Counted from the first letter of the stretch, positions 38,794-49,072 are shown. The stretch: DNA of 64,000 nt from Shewanella vesiculosa (GCF_021560015.1 NZ_CP073588.1:2914001-2978000), one strand, 5' to 3'. The notes: a model not told the origin generated them from the sequence alone. A program made the numbers and translations.

Positions 38794-41700
38794 CTAGAAC
38801 TTGTACTTCACGCCCACTTTAAGCTGCCAAGCTGATTTGTTGATGTCATAAGTATCGTAATTGTTAGTCTCAATACCATCTTGGCCAAATGGAACAGAAT
38901 AAGTATAAACTCCCGTCGTCGCATTGTAGTCATGATCAACTAACTTAGCATTATTAAAACTTTGGTATTCAACCACGCCCCAATCTTCATTAACTAGGTT
39001 AAGTACGTTTTTGATATCAAAGTATAAAATACCTTTATGCTCGTCAGTAAATCCTGGCAACTCTTGCGTAAAGCGGAAGTCTAACTGATGTATCCATGGC
39101 TGGTTGTCAGTACCTTTTGGTGCTATACCTCCGGCATATTGGCCTAAACCAATTTCATCAATAGCCGCTTTAAACTCCTCATAAGTTAATCCACCTGCAT
39201 ACTCAACATTGGCATCATCAGCACCTGTTGGAATGTAAGGTAAGTAATATGATGCGCCAGCAAACTTACTTTGATCACCTAAATTACCATCACGATATGA
39301 ACCTAGTGTCCAGGTTAATGGGTTACCTTCACGAGCTTCGTAGAATAAGTTAAAGCTAGAGTTATAACCTGCAACAAACTCTACATCATAACCCAAGCTA
39401 AAGGTGAAGCGATGCGGTGTTTCATAATAGCCAGTCCCCATAGTGGTGCCATTACGATCATATTGTACTGGAGTATATTGATAATTAGACGTTGCTGTAG
39501 ATGACGAGCCTTGGTTGCCTTCTTCAACTGAGTTATATGCATAGCCCGCACGCATGCTAAGGCCCATATCCCACTCTTTGGCAATCGAGAAACTTAACGT
39601 CTTACTTGAGCCATCTTCTTCTGCATTGGTTAACATGAGGTCATAACGCTCGGTATTACCACCAGCACCATTATTGGCTAATGGGTCCCATGTTTCGTAT
39701 ACCACACGGCCAGTGGCATCGGTTTTCACTTGGCGACGGGCTAAATCAACCCAAGCTAAGTCGTTTTCTTTTTGAATGTATAAAAATTCACCACCCACAA
39801 ACCAATTATCACCTAAAGCACCTAAATCCCATGTACTGTCAAAACCAATACTTGCACGCCAGTCAGAAGGTAACTCAAAGTTAGGATCGATGGCATTAAC
39901 ATTACCGTCCCCCCCGACTAACCCCGCTTGAGCATCAGCTGGGACGTTACCAAAATCTGGGGTGCCCCAAGCTGGGTTCCAACCATCGTTATAGCTTAAT
40001 AAGCTGTTGCCATCATTTGAAAAACTATTTGAAATCCATACTGATGGCGAGCCACCACTGTAACGACCCACACCACCGTATAGAGTCACATCATCGCTTA
40101 ACAGGTATTTAAGCCCTACGCGAGGTAACCAAATATCTTGGCCATCTAAGGTTTCGTTGTTAGCAAAACCATATCGATTAACAAAATTTTCATTTATGGC
40201 TGGTTTATCTGACATGCTAATGGTTTCATAACGCATGCCGAACGTGAGCTCTAAATCGGCCGTAATATCCCATGTGTCTTCAACAAATAATGCCAAGGTG
40301 TCCATGTTAAAATTGGCACTTACATCATTTGGGTTACCCGAAGTTGCATTTTGATAACGGAAACCATCGACAGTACCTGTCGCTAAGTTATCAATAGAAT
40401 CAAACTCCCAATTACCCAACACATCTTGAGCAAATAAGTTAAATATTTCAACGCTATTGTATTGAGCACCAAAGCCAATATCATGATCGCCCAAGTAATA
40501 GTCGCCCACAAAACGTAGCTCAAGATTTTGGTTATTTAATTCATTTGCTTGGCGAGAACTGTCAGTACCAAAAATAACTTTATCACCTGACTTTTCGAAA
40601 GTTTGTACCGATACCATACCAATGCCTAAGTCATCAATGGTTTTCGATTTAGTGGTGGTATCTTTATAAGCAATTTTGATTTCAGTACTAAAATCGTCAG
40701 TCCAATCGCTATATAAGTTTGCCGCGTAGGTTTCTAAAGTCTCTTCTTTATCATACCAAGTGCTTGATAATTTTAATGACGAACTATTCGATGACATGTT
40801 GTTAGTTAAATTACCTACGGTCGATTGGTAAGTAAAACTAGCACGGTGTTGGTCATTAATATTCCAATCCACTTTAGCTAAGATTTTTTCATCTTTTTCT
40901 TGAGGTGAGGTGGTGTAACCGCCAATGCTATCAAGACCATAAACAGACTGGGCAATTTGCTCAATTCGAATAAGCTCTTCTGAAGTCACATCTGACTCAT
41001 TGGCAAAACCAGCGCCCTTTGGCCCCCACTCAGCTGATTTTGGCGCATCAAAGTTTTCATATGAGCCAAAGAAAAACAGGGTATCTTTAATTAGAGGGAA
41101 GCCAACCGTGCCACCAAATGTGGTTTCTTCAAAATCTTGGGTTAAGGTGTCACCAGAGTCTTGGTCTTTACCATCACCAGCCATACTATCGTTGGTGGTT
41201 TCCCAAAAAACCGTACCAGATAAATCATTGGTACCAGACTTAGTGACCGCGTTAATTTGCGCACCAGTAAAGCCACCACTACGAGCGGAATAAGGCGATA
41301 CGTTTAGGGCAACACTCTCTACTGCGTCGATAGAAATAGGTGAACGCTGAGTTGGATAGCCATTTGAATTAAGACCAAAATCATCGTTTTGAGAAATACC
41401 ATCGACGACGAAAGTATTAAAACGTGGATTCATGCCTGCCACGCTCATTGAAATACCGTCAGTGCCCACAACAGCCATTGGGTTTTGGCGTAATACATCT
41501 TTTAAATCACGGCTAATACCGGGTGCATTAGCAATATCTTGCTCACCAAAATCACTGTTACTGCCGGCGCTTCGATAATAACTCGTATTGCCAACGACAC
41601 CTACACGCTCCATCGCAGAAATGGCCTCTAGCGTGCGGTTAAAACGGAATGTTTCGCCTAATCCTAAGTAGACATTGTCTTCAACTGTGTCAGCAAACAC

Positions 41701-41967
41701 ATCAGAATCAACTTTGATAATATAAGGACCACCGACACGCAAACCGCGGGCAGTAAACTGCCCGTTGGCACTCACAGGAACTTCAGTAACAGTTCCGGTT
41801 GGCTGGTGGATAATAGTAATTTTTGCATCAGTCACAGCATTACCCGCAGGTCCTATAATCTGACCACGAATATCAGATGCGGTATCGGCCGCCATTGCAG
41901 GTAGAGCAATTCCCATAGCAAAACATGTCGCCAGCGCGAGACGACTCATCTTATGATTAAGCAACAT
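38794..41967 (-). CDS. Oar-like TonB-dependent receptor with carboxypeptidase regulatory-like domain
   Basis: 1057-residue outer-membrane protein. A signal peptide (cut after AMA) is followed by a carboxypeptidase-D regulatory-like beta domain (about 30-110, IRGQIIGPAGNAVTDAKITI), a plug (ISRDLKDVLRQNPMAVVG, FNTFVVDGISQNDDFG) and a barrel ending VGVKYKF with a C-terminal Phe. This layout matches the Oar/OmpA-like TonB receptors of gammaproteobacteria. The first ATG at 41967 is preceded by AGGGG and fits. Probable role: uptake of a large or peptide-type substrate, not identified. Single-gene unit with the terminator at 38708-38740. Confidence 0.88.
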   Translation of the reverse strand: MLLNHKMSRLALATCFAMGIALPAMAADTASDIRGQIIGPAGNAVTDAKITIIHQPTGTVTEVPVSANGQFTARGLRVGGPYIIKVDSDVFADTVEDNVYLGLGETFRFNRTLEAISAMERVGVVGNTSYYRSAGSNSDFGEQDIANAPGISRDLKDVLRQNPMAVVGTDGISMSVAGMNPRFNTFVVDGISQNDDFGLNSNGYPTQRSPISIDAVESVALNVSPYSARSGGFTGAQINAVTKSGTNDLSGTVFWETTNDSMAGDGKDQDSGDTLTQDFEETTFGGTVGFPLIKDTLFFFGSYENFDAPKSAEWGPKGAGFANESDVTSEELIRIEQIAQSVYGLDSIGGYTTSPQEKDEKILAKVDWNINDQHRASFTYQSTVGNLTNNMSSNSSSLKLSSTWYDKEETLETYAANLYSDWTDDFSTEIKIAYKDTTTKSKTIDDLGIGMVSVQTFEKSGDKVIFGTDSSRQANELNNQNLELRFVGDYYLGDHDIGFGAQYNSVEIFNLFAQDVLGNWEFDSIDNLATGTVDGFRYQNATSGNPNDVSANFNMDTLALFVEDTWDITADLELTFGMRYETISMSDKPAINENFVNRYGFANNETLDGQDIWLPRVGLKYLLSDDVTLYGGVGRYSGGSPSVWISNSFSNDGNSLLSYNDGWNPAWGTPDFGNVPADAQAGLVGGDGNVNAIDPNFELPSDWRASIGFDSTWDLGALGDNWFVGGEFLYIQKENDLAWVDLARRQVKTDATGRVVYETWDPLANNGAGGNTERYDLMLTNAEEDGSSKTLSFSIAKEWDMGLSMRAGYAYNSVEEGNQGSSSTATSNYQYTPVQYDRNGTTMGTGYYETPHRFTFSLGYDVEFVAGYNSSFNLFYEAREGNPLTWTLGSYRDGNLGDQSKFAGASYYLPYIPTGADDANVEYAGGLTYEEFKAAIDEIGLGQYAGGIAPKGTDNQPWIHQLDFRFTQELPGFTDEHKGILYFDIKNVLNLVNEDWGVVEYQSFNNAKLVDHDYNATTGVYTYSVPFGQDGIETNNYDTYDINKSAWQLKVGVKYKF

Positions 41968-42243
41968 TTCAAACCCCTGAATATTTTTATATTTTAATGT
42001 TTAGTTACCCGTTTATCGGGCTTGGTAAATCAATAGAGCAAAAACTTCAGGGCGAAGTCTAAGGTCGATATGTTGCATTTTAATGTCATTTTTAAACGAA
42101 AAAAGCCACAGAAAAACAACTTTGGAGTAACACATAAATGTCATATTGTTGCTATATAGTCGCGACTCGAGTCTGTGTCGCGACATAAAAATCATCTCGT
42201 ATGCTGGCACATTAAAGACGCGCTTCTTGCTTTAGAAACAATA

Positions 42244-43069
42244 ATGAATTGGAAATTTTTTATGAAATCGTCTGTTTTACTGAATAACATGTTATTGCTG
42301 GTGAGCTGTGCTTTGTTCATCTTAACATTCAGCCTCCCAGCCAAAGCATTTGGTCAATTAGGTCACAGAATTATAGGCCAAATCGCTCAAGCCAATTTGT
42401 CCCCAACGGCTCAACAGCAAATAAACCAACTGACAGATGGCGAAGGCTTAGCACAAATGTCGACTTGGGCAGATGAAATCCGCTCCGATAAGACTTGGGA
42501 TCGTGCTGCCCCATGGCATTACATTTCAATTGAAGACGATGAAACATGGAAGACCGTTAAGCGTAATCCTGATGGCGATATCATCGAAAGTTTACAACGC
42601 TTTGAAAAAGCATTAGCGAACCCTAAAGCCAGCCAGCAAAGAAAAATGGCAAGCATTGGCATTTTACGTACATTTTGTTGGCGACATTCACCAACCACTA
42701 CATGTGGGTCATAGCCATGATAAAGGTGGCAATACCGTTAACCTGAAGTGGTTCGGCGAACTTACAAATTTGCATACAGTGTGGGACAGCAAACTAATAG
42801 AACAGCAGCAGTTAAGTTATACAGAGTACAGTGATTTTTTAAAGCGTATTAACGAGCAACAACGCCAAAAGTGGATAGGTCAAAGCTATTACCAATGGGC
42901 AGATGAGTCAAAAGCATTAAGGCAAGGTGCTTACCAGCTCGAACAGAATTATCAAGGTGAAGACGATTTACGTTTTAACTATGTATTTACCAGTAAACCA
43001 ATTATCGAGCAGCGATTGCAGCAAGCAGGCATCAGATTGGCAGAAAAACTCAATGCTATTTTTAACTAG
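42244..43069 (+). pseudogene. S1/P1-type nuclease with one frameshift
   Basis: Secreted zinc-dependent single-strand nuclease/phosphomonoesterase family. The first frame (to 42714) encodes a signal peptide ending PAKA then FGQLGHRIIGQIAQ, WADEIRSD and the zinc ligand WHYISI. The second frame (from about 42656) continues with FVGDIHQPLHVGHSHDKGGN and LHTVWDSKLI, which carry the remaining His/Asp zinc ligands. The two join if one G is removed from ATTGGCATT near 42658; the corrected protein would be 268-274 residues, normal for the family. The start may be 42244 or 42262. The usual N-terminal Trp ligand is Phe here. Real decay or an indel error cannot be separated. Confidence 0.85.
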
Positions 43070-43195
43070 CGCTATTACTAGTTATTATCTTTATTGTAGG
43101 ACAGCAATGTTTAGCTTAATAAAAAGCCAGTGATATTTATCACTGGCTTTGTTATGTACTTAACTCACTTTAGTTAACCTATTTGGCGTAACAGA

Positions 43196-44702
43196 TTACG
43201 AGCAACAGCCCTTCTCTTTATGGCCTTTTGGGATCATGTCCCACAATACTTTGGCCATTAACACCGCAAGCACAATGCCAGAAACAGCCACGATGCCTTG
43301 AGGTAATAAAGCATGCTCCTGGCCAATTTGCGGCATCACTTCAAAACCAAAGGTATCGACTAAATAATTGACTAATATGCCGAAGACTAACGCTACACCA
43401 ATCACGCCACCAAGATAGCCATATAATGCGCGCTTACCTAGCTCTTTAGTCACCACACCTAAAGTGGCAATATTGGTCGCAGGCCCCGCCATCATAAATA
43501 CCAATACTGCACCTGGTGATACCCCAGCTAATAGCAAACCAGCAGCAATGGGGGTTGAAGCAGTGGCGCAGATGTACATAGGGGATCGACACCAGTACCA
43601 TCACTAACATCGCCAGAATACCGTCGCCCCATTTGACTAAAAAGTCCGCTGGAACATAAGTTTGCACTAAGGCTGCAAAAAATAATCCGACTAATAGCCA
43701 CAAAGTTGTGTCTTTAACTAAATCTGTTGCGGCGTAATGCAAACCCGATAACACTCGGCTTAATACGCTGTTGTGCTTCAATTCTGTTGCCATATCTTGG
43801 GTCGAAGCGCAGCAACTGGCTTGATCACTGCTCTCACTTGGCGCCTGGCTTTGCGCTTTAGAGGCGCAACAACTGCTTGTTGCTGCCACTTCAGCTTGCG
43901 GCTCAATTTTGCTACTGCAACAGCTTGATGTAACCGTTTCATCTTTTGTCTCGTGTTTTACTTCATCTTTTACTGTCGCGCTGCAACAGCTTGAGGGTAT
44001 AGATTCAATGGGTTTATCAGCGGCTTTAGAGGCACAACAGCTCTGCTTTGCTTCTGCAGTATTGGTTGAAAATGAACGCGCTGGCGCCATCGGGCTCAAC
44101 ACAGACTCAGGCTTAACTGATGCTGAGTTAATCGCCGTCATTTTTACGCTAGCAGTTTGCATTGTACTAGCAGGGGTTTTATGTGTTGATGTTGTTTCAG
44201 GACTAGGCGTTGATTTAGAGCCACAACACGATGAAACTGCTTTGGCACTTGTTGAGGCATCTGTTGCCGTTTGCCCTTTTGCAGATGCTGATGCTGGAAT
44301 ACCGTCATCGTCATCACGGCCGACTAACAACCCCGCCACTATCGCACTGGTAATCGCCGCAATCGGACGCACAATAGCCATAAAAGGCCCGAGCAAAACA
44401 TAGGATACGGTAATAGAGTCAACGCCAGTTTCTGGGGTCGATACTAAAAAAGAGGTGGTCGCCGCTTTTGAGGCGCCAGCTCGACGCAAACCGACTGCAG
44501 CAGGAATAACACCACAGGAACATAAAGGCAAAGGCGCGCCTAATAATGCCGCCTTCACCACGGTTTTCATTCCATGGCCACCGAGTTGCTTTTGCATCCA
44601 TACCATAGGCACAAATACTTTTAACAGCCCAGCAAGCACTAGACCCAGTAACAACCACGGAGCAGACTCTAAAAATAAGTGCAGAAAATTGGTCAATAAC
44701 AT
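43196..44702 (-). pseudogene. SO_0444-type Cu/Zn efflux permease with Cys-rich loop, one frameshift
   Basis: Two overlapping frames (44702-43446 and 43579-43196) form one permease of about 501 residues. The membrane domain has PLPLCSCGVIPAAVGLRRAG (Cys61, Cys63), typical of the DUF318-like permease family to which the Shewanella SO_0444 Cu/Zn efflux proteins belong. A hydrophilic loop (about 130-300) has six CC pairs at 159, 222, 239, 261, 278 and 297, and the C-terminus ends GCCS. The break lies at ATCCCCTATG near 43580: one C fewer gives IPMYICATAST and restores the frame. It begins two bases after the zntR stop codon, so it is co-transcribed with a metal sensor. The CCC-T context could also be shift-prone, so an intact product is not excluded. 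Confidence 0.82.
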
Positions 44703-44704
44703 GC

Positions 44705-45166
44705 TTAATCCTTATGACCTGGTTGAGAAAAATGATGATGTTCTTTTTTAGCAATAATGTGTTTGTCTGACGACTCTAACGCTTCAAGTATTGAGCAATG
44801 CTCAGCACTATCAGGTCCGCCACAGCAGGTATTCGATAAACTCTTCAGTGAAGTGGCAAAATGTTGTAGCTCAGCTAACTTGGCTTCGACTTGCTCAAGC
44901 TTAGTATCGACTAAGCCTTTAACATCGGCACATGCACGGTTTGACTTGTCCACTTCAATAGACAGTAAATCGGCAATTTCATTAAGCGAAAAACCAACCG
45001 CTTTAGCACGTAAAATAAATTTAAGTCGCTCGGAATCACTACTATTATAGAGTCGATAACCGGCATCTGAACGGCTGGATGGTGATAATAAGCCGTGTTT
45101 TTCGTAAAACCGTAATGTGTCAGCCTTAATGTCGTACAAGGCAGAAAGTTCGCCTATTCGATACAT
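44705..45166 (-). CDS. zntR: ZntR-type MerR-family metal-responsive regulator
   Basis: 153-residue MerR-family activator. N-terminal winged helix (MYRIGELSALYDIKADTLRFY, RSDAGYRLYN), a dimerisation coiled coil (about 80-118), and a metal-binding end with NTCCGGPDSAEHCSILEAL, matching the Zn ligands of ZntR; a His-rich tail (KKEHHHFSQPGHKD) follows. It lies immediately upstream of the Cys-rich efflux permease, and its own promoter region carries a MerR-type operator with a 20-base spacer, so it probably controls its own operon in response to zinc or a similar metal. Confidence 0.87.
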   Translation of the reverse strand: MYRIGELSALYDIKADTLRFYEKHGLLSPSSRSDAGYRLYNSSDSERLKFILRAKAVGFSLNEIADLLSIEVDKSNRACADVKGLVDTKLEQVEAKLAELQHFATSLKSLSNTCCGGPDSAEHCSILEALESSDKHIIAKKEHHHFSQPGHKD

Positions 45167-45221
45167 ATCGTCACCGCCGCTTGAGATAATGAAGCCATCA
45201 ATCTAGTGTAGATTTTACCTG

Positions 45222-45253
45222 AGTATAAACCTTAGAGTTTAATCCAAGGTCAA
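45222..45253 (-). promoter_or_regulatory. MerR-type promoter/operator of zntR operon
   Basis: On the minus strand a TTGACC -35 element and a TATACT -10 element are separated by 20 bases, the elongated spacing used by MerR-family activators. Between them is the dyad ACCTTGGA-N6-TCTAAGGT (45229-45250), seven of eight positions matching. It lies about 60 bases upstream of the zntR ATG. Confidence 0.7.
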
Positions 45254-45494
45254 GGGTTGTTTAATGATTATGTTTGCGTATCTTTGTTCTTATTTCAATA
45301 TTGTGAAATCACGTAGAAAAAACACCTTAAAGAAGCGGATTACGATAAAATACGTCCGCCTGATCACAACACAGTCGGCCTAGAAGGTATTAAGCAATCG
45401 TAAAAACACTATGAGGGACTTTGGTAAAGCAGACTTAGCCTGATTCTGTTTTACGAAAGATCCTTAAAATCAAACTAGTGGACCCTGTACCTAC

Positions 45495-47084
45495 ATGAAT
45501 AATGTCAGACCAATTCGTCGCGCGCTATTAAGCGTATCAGATAAAACTGGAATCCTTGAGTTTGCACAAGCGCTGCATGCACAAGGTGTCGAACTCCTGT
45601 CTACGGGCGGTACTGCAAAACTACTTGCAGACAACAACATCCCGGTAATTGAAGTTTCTGACTACACAGGTCACCCAGAAATTATGGATGGTCGTGTTAA
45701 AACCTTACATCCAAAAATTCACGGCGGCATTTTAGCGCGTCGTGGTATCGACGAAATCGTCATGGAGCAAAACGCCATTAAGCCTATCGACTTAGTTGCT
45801 GTTAACTTGTATCCATTTGCAGAAACCGTTGCAAAACCAGGTTGTACCTTAGCGGACGCTGTTGAGAACATCGACATTGGCGGCCCAACTATGGTGCGTT
45901 CAACCGCGAAAAACCACAAAGACACTACGATTGTGGTTAATGCAAAAGATTACCGTCGCGTCATTACAGAAATGCAAGCTAACAACGGCAGCACCACGCT
46001 AGCAACGCGTTTTGACCTAGCGATTGCCGCATTTGAACATACCGCCGCCTATGACGGTATGATTGCTAATTACTTTGGTACTATGGTTCCGGCGCACAGT
46101 AACGACGAATGCCATGACGACTCAACGTTCCCGCGGACGTTTAATTCTCAGTTCATTAAAAAGCAAGATTTACGCTACGGTGAAAACAGCCATCAAAAAG
46201 CGGCGTTTTATGTTGATACCCAAATTGATGAAGCCTCTGTTGCCAGTGCGATTCAGTTACAAGGTAAGGCACTGTCTTACAATAATATCGCCGACACAGA
46301 CTCAGCCCTTGAGTGTGTTAAAGAATTTGAAGGCCCTGCCTGCGTTATCGTTAAACATGCTAACCCTTGTGGCGTTGCATTAGGCGCTAACTTGTTAGAA
46401 GCTTATGACCGCGCATTTAAAACCGACCCAACCTCAGCGTTTGGTGGCATCATCGCCTTTAACCAAGAGTTAGATGCTGACACTGCGCAAGCGATTGTTG
46501 ACCGTCAGTTTGTTGAAGTGATTATCGCCCCGAAAGTGAGCCAAGCTGCTCGTGATATTATTGCCGCTAAAGCTAACGTGCGTTTACTCGAATGTGGCCA
46601 GTGGAATACCAAAACCACAACGCTTGATTACAAACGTGTTAATGGCGGTTTATTAATACAAGATCGCGACCAAGGCATGGTCGACTTAGCCGACGTTAAA
46701 GTGGTATCTAAGCGTCAACCCACTGCTGCAGAATTAAAAGACTTAATGTTCTGCTGGAAAGTGGCTAAGTTTGTTAAATCGAATGCTATTGTTTACGCCA
46801 AAGACGGCATGACGATCGGTGTGGGTGCAGGCCAAATGAGCCGAGTTTACTCAGCTAAAATAGCAGGTATTAAAGCTGCCGATGAAGGTCTAGTAGTTGA
46901 AAATTCAGTAATGGCATCAGATGCCTTCTTCCCATTCCGCGATGGTATCGACGCCGCTGCCGCGGCTGGTATTAGCTGCATTATCCAACCGGGTGGTTCT
47001 ATTCGCGATGAAGAAATCATCGCTGCAGCAGACGAGCACGGTATGGCCATGGTATTTACTGGCATGCGCCACTTCCGCCACTAA
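45495..47084 (+). CDS. purH: Bifunctional AICAR formyltransferase / IMP cyclohydrolase
   Basis: Catalyses the last two steps of IMP synthesis. The 529-residue length is standard. An N-terminal MGS-like IMP cyclohydrolase domain (about 1-195, [37 protein letters not shown]) precedes the AICAR transformylase domain with [11 protein letters not shown] and the [12 protein letters not shown] and [10 protein letters not shown] motifs. The ribosome site is weak. It is followed by a 211-base structured gap and purD. An upstream sequence resembling half a PurR box (45391) was considered too weak to call. Confidence 0.97.
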   Translation: MNNVRPIRRALLSVSDKTGILEFAQALHAQGVELLSTGGTAKLLADNNIPVIEVSDYTGHPEIMDGRVKTLHPKIHGGILARRGIDEIVMEQNAIKPIDLVAVNLYPFAETVAKPGCTLADAVENIDIGGPTMVRSTAKNHKDTTIVVNAKDYRRVITEMQANNGSTTLATRFDLAIAAFEHTAAYDGMIANYFGTMVPAHSNDECHDDSTFPRTFNSQFIKKQDLRYGENSHQKAAFYVDTQIDEASVASAIQLQGKALSYNNIADTDSALECVKEFEGPACVIVKHANPCGVALGANLLEAYDRAFKTDPTSAFGGIIAFNQELDADTAQAIVDRQFVEVIIAPKVSQAARDIIAAKANVRLLECGQWNTKTTTLDYKRVNGGLLIQDRDQGMVDLADVKVVSKRQPTAAELKDLMFCWKVAKFVKSNAIVYAKDGMTIGVGAGQMSRVYSAKIAGIKAADEGLVVENSVMASDAFFPFRDGIDAAAAAGISCIIQPGGSIRDEEIIAAADEHGMAMVFTGMRHFRH

Positions 47085-47099
47085 TAAACGCAAATATGG

Positions 47100-47165
47100 G
47101 TATCGCTTATCAATCTTGCTTTGCTAAATGTTTTTGCAAAAGTAGATAACAAGCGATACTTTTTA
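47100..47165 (+). terminator. Structured element between purH and purD
   Basis: A long-range stem GTATCGCTT / AAGCGATAC (47100-47108 with 47151-47159) closes a loop containing a smaller CTTTGC / GCAAAAG hairpin and is followed by a T run. It may be a partial terminator or attenuator that lowers purD relative to purH. Confidence 0.5.
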
Positions 47166-47245
47166 AATTTTGTTTAAACGAATTAGAGCATAGCTATTTT
47201 TTCTAGTTCAATGAAAGCACGCGCAGCTTATAAGGATAAGTGAGC

Positions 47246-47284
47246 ATGCTTGAAGCAGAAATAGAGAATATAGCGCAGCTATAA
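47246..47284 (+). CDS. Possible 12-residue leader peptide before purD
   Basis: ATG CTT GAA GCA ... TAA reads MLEAEIENIAQL and stops 11 bases before the purD ATG. It has its own AAGGATAAG ribosome site. The sequence around that site (gcgcagcttataaggat, 47221-47237) is repeated as gcgcagctataaaaggat at 47273-47290, which supplies the purD ribosome site. Regulatory role is speculative. Confidence 0.3.
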   Translation: MLEAEIENIAQL

Positions 47285-47295
47285 AAGGATTAAAG

Positions 47296-48597
47296 ATGCA
47301 GGTACTTATAATTGGTGGCGGCGGTCGTGAACATGCTCTAGCTTGGAAAGCCGCTCAGTCTGCTCAAGTTGAAAAAGTTTTTGTTGCACCCGGTAATGCC
47401 GGCACTGCCTTAGAACCAAAATTAGAAAACGTTGCCATTGATGTAGAGCAAATTGACGCCTTAGTCGCCTTTGCCCAAGATAACGCTATTGCAATCACAA
47501 TTGTCGGCCCAGAAGTTCCATTATCGTTAGGTGTCGTTGACGCTTTTAATGCCGCTGGTTTAGCGATTTTTGGCCCAACTAAAGGCGCTGCGCAGCTTGA
47601 ATCTTCAAAAGCCTTCACCAAAGACTTTTTAGCCCGTCATCATATTCCTACAGCTGAGTATTCAAACTTTACTGACATTCCATTAGCTAAAGCGTACGTG
47701 ACTGAACTGACGAGCAAAACAGGCTTTCCAGTTGTGATTAAAGCCGACGGTTTGGCTGCGGGTAAAGGGGTGATTATCGCCGCAGATCAAACCCAAGCTG
47801 ATGCCGCCATTGATGACATGTTAGCAGGCAATAAGTTTGGTGATGCTGGTTCTCGCGTGGTGGTTGAAGAATTTTTAACAGGTGAAGAAGCCAGCTTTAT
47901 CGTCATGGTAGACGGCAAAAATATTCTTGCTATGGCCACCAGCCAAGACCATAAAGCCCGTGATAATGGCGACTACGGCCCTAACACTGGCGGCATGGGT
48001 GCATACTCACCAGCTCCAGTGGTAACACAAGCTGTACACGACTGGACTATCGCTAATGTTATTCGCCCAACGGTTGATGGCATGGCGGCTGAAGGTAATG
48101 TCTATACTGGCTTTTTATACGCAGGTCTAATGATTGCACCAGACGGTAGCGCCAAAGTGCTTGAGTATAATTGCCGTTTTGGTGATCCTGAAACCCAACC
48201 GATCATGATGCGTTTGCAGTCTGATATTGTGGAGCTTTGCTTAGCCGCAACTCGTGGCGAATTAGACAAAGTCACTGCAGACTTCGACCCACGTGCGGCT
48301 GTTGGTGTTGTTATGGCTGCAGGCGGGTATCCTGACGCGTATAACAAAGGAGATGTGATTGACGGCTTAACCCTTGGCGATACTAACGGGAAAGTGTTCC
48401 ATGCAGGAACCTGCATCAAAGACGGCCATGCAGTGACGAATGGTGGCCGCGTGTTATGTGCTACCGCATTAGGAAATACCGTCACTGAAGCACAAAAAGC
48501 GGCTTACGCATTAGTGAATACCATCCACTGGGATGATGTCTATTTCCGTACCGATATTGCTTATCGCGCAATAGCTCGTGAGCAAGCTAAAGGATAA
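47296..48597 (+). CDS. purD: Phosphoribosylamine-glycine ligase (GARS)
   Basis: ATP-grasp enzyme that joins glycine to phosphoribosylamine in purine synthesis. The 433-residue length is normal. N-terminal MQVLIIGGGGREHALAWK, the ATP-grasp region (FPVVIKADGLAAGKGVIIA), DHKARDNGDYGPNTGGMGAY and the late EYNCRFGDPETQPIM are diagnostic. AAGGAT precedes the ATG. It lies downstream of purH, as in many gammaproteobacteria, after a structured gap. It ends at a strong terminator. Confidence 0.97.
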   Translation: MQVLIIGGGGREHALAWKAAQSAQVEKVFVAPGNAGTALEPKLENVAIDVEQIDALVAFAQDNAIAITIVGPEVPLSLGVVDAFNAAGLAIFGPTKGAAQLESSKAFTKDFLARHHIPTAEYSNFTDIPLAKAYVTELTSKTGFPVVIKADGLAAGKGVIIAADQTQADAAIDDMLAGNKFGDAGSRVVVEEFLTGEEASFIVMVDGKNILAMATSQDHKARDNGDYGPNTGGMGAYSPAPVVTQAVHDWTIANVIRPTVDGMAAEGNVYTGFLYAGLMIAPDGSAKVLEYNCRFGDPETQPIMMRLQSDIVELCLAATRGELDKVTADFDPRAAVGVVMAAGGYPDAYNKGDVIDGLTLGDTNGKVFHAGTCIKDGHAVTNGGRVLCATALGNTVTEAQKAAYALVNTIHWDDVYFRTDIAYRAIAREQAKG

Positions 48598-48623
48598 ATA
48601 GCGAGTATCATTTAGCCCATTAT

Positions 48624-48660
48624 AAAAATCCCTGTGATGGCAACATCTCAGGGATTTTTC
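48624..48660 (+). terminator. Terminator of purD
   Basis: Stem AAAAATCCCTG / CAGGGATTTTT with an inner GATG / CATC hairpin and a T-rich 3' side, 26 bases after the stop codon. Confidence 0.85.
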
Positions 48661-48722
48661 ATTATTAACAACGTAGTGCGAAAAATTAATTACTGTTTAG
48701 ATTATCCATCATCAGCCATTTT

Positions 48723-48738
48723 TTTGATTTAGATCACA
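48723..48738 (+). promoter_or_regulatory. CRP-like box upstream of a 72-residue gene
   Basis: TTTGA-TTTAGA-TCACA matches the CRP consensus TGTGA-N6-TCACA at nine of ten positions. It lies 115 bases before the ATG at 48854, compatible with class I activation. Confidence 0.45.
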
Positions 48739-48853
48739 AAAACATCTTATCCCATGGCGCAATCTACTAAGTCCAAAGGAGTGTGATGAGCTTTTCAGCT
48801 CTTCCAACTTCTGTACTTTAGATGGCCTATTCATAAAGATTTTGGAGGATTAA

Positions 48854-49072
48854 ATGAAATTTTCTAGCGGCGACCTGATTTATCAAGGTGAAAAATCAGG
48901 GGTACACAACTGGAATACCGTGTCAGGAACCTCTTTTTATTGGCATCCTGATTGGTTACATATTGCAGAAGACATGACAGGTCACAGCGCGACAGCAAAA
49001 CTCGATGTAGTCAAGGGAAAGGCGACTATAGCAGATGCTGAAAAGACCATAATAAGTCATTTAAATAAATAA
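48854..49072 (+). CDS. Small protein of unknown function (72 residues)
   Basis: Soluble 72-residue protein (MKFSSGDLIYQGEKSG start, EKTIISHLNK end) containing several Trp and His residues (HNWNTVSGTSFYWHPDWLH). A strong GGAGGATTAA ribosome site and a CRP-like box upstream show a genuine, regulated gene. No domain recognised. It is followed by a hairpin at 49135-49165. Confidence 0.7.
   Translation: MKFSSGDLIYQGEKSGVHNWNTVSGTSFYWHPDWLHIAEDMTGHSATAKLDVVKGKATIADAEKTIISHLNK

Noticed and set aside
43909..44403. 164-residue plus-strand open frame
   Set aside because: Antisense of the Cys-rich permease loop; repeats arise from the real gene.
45391..45406. Possible PurR box before purH
   Set aside because: Only one half (AAGCAATCG) fits; the other half has no match.
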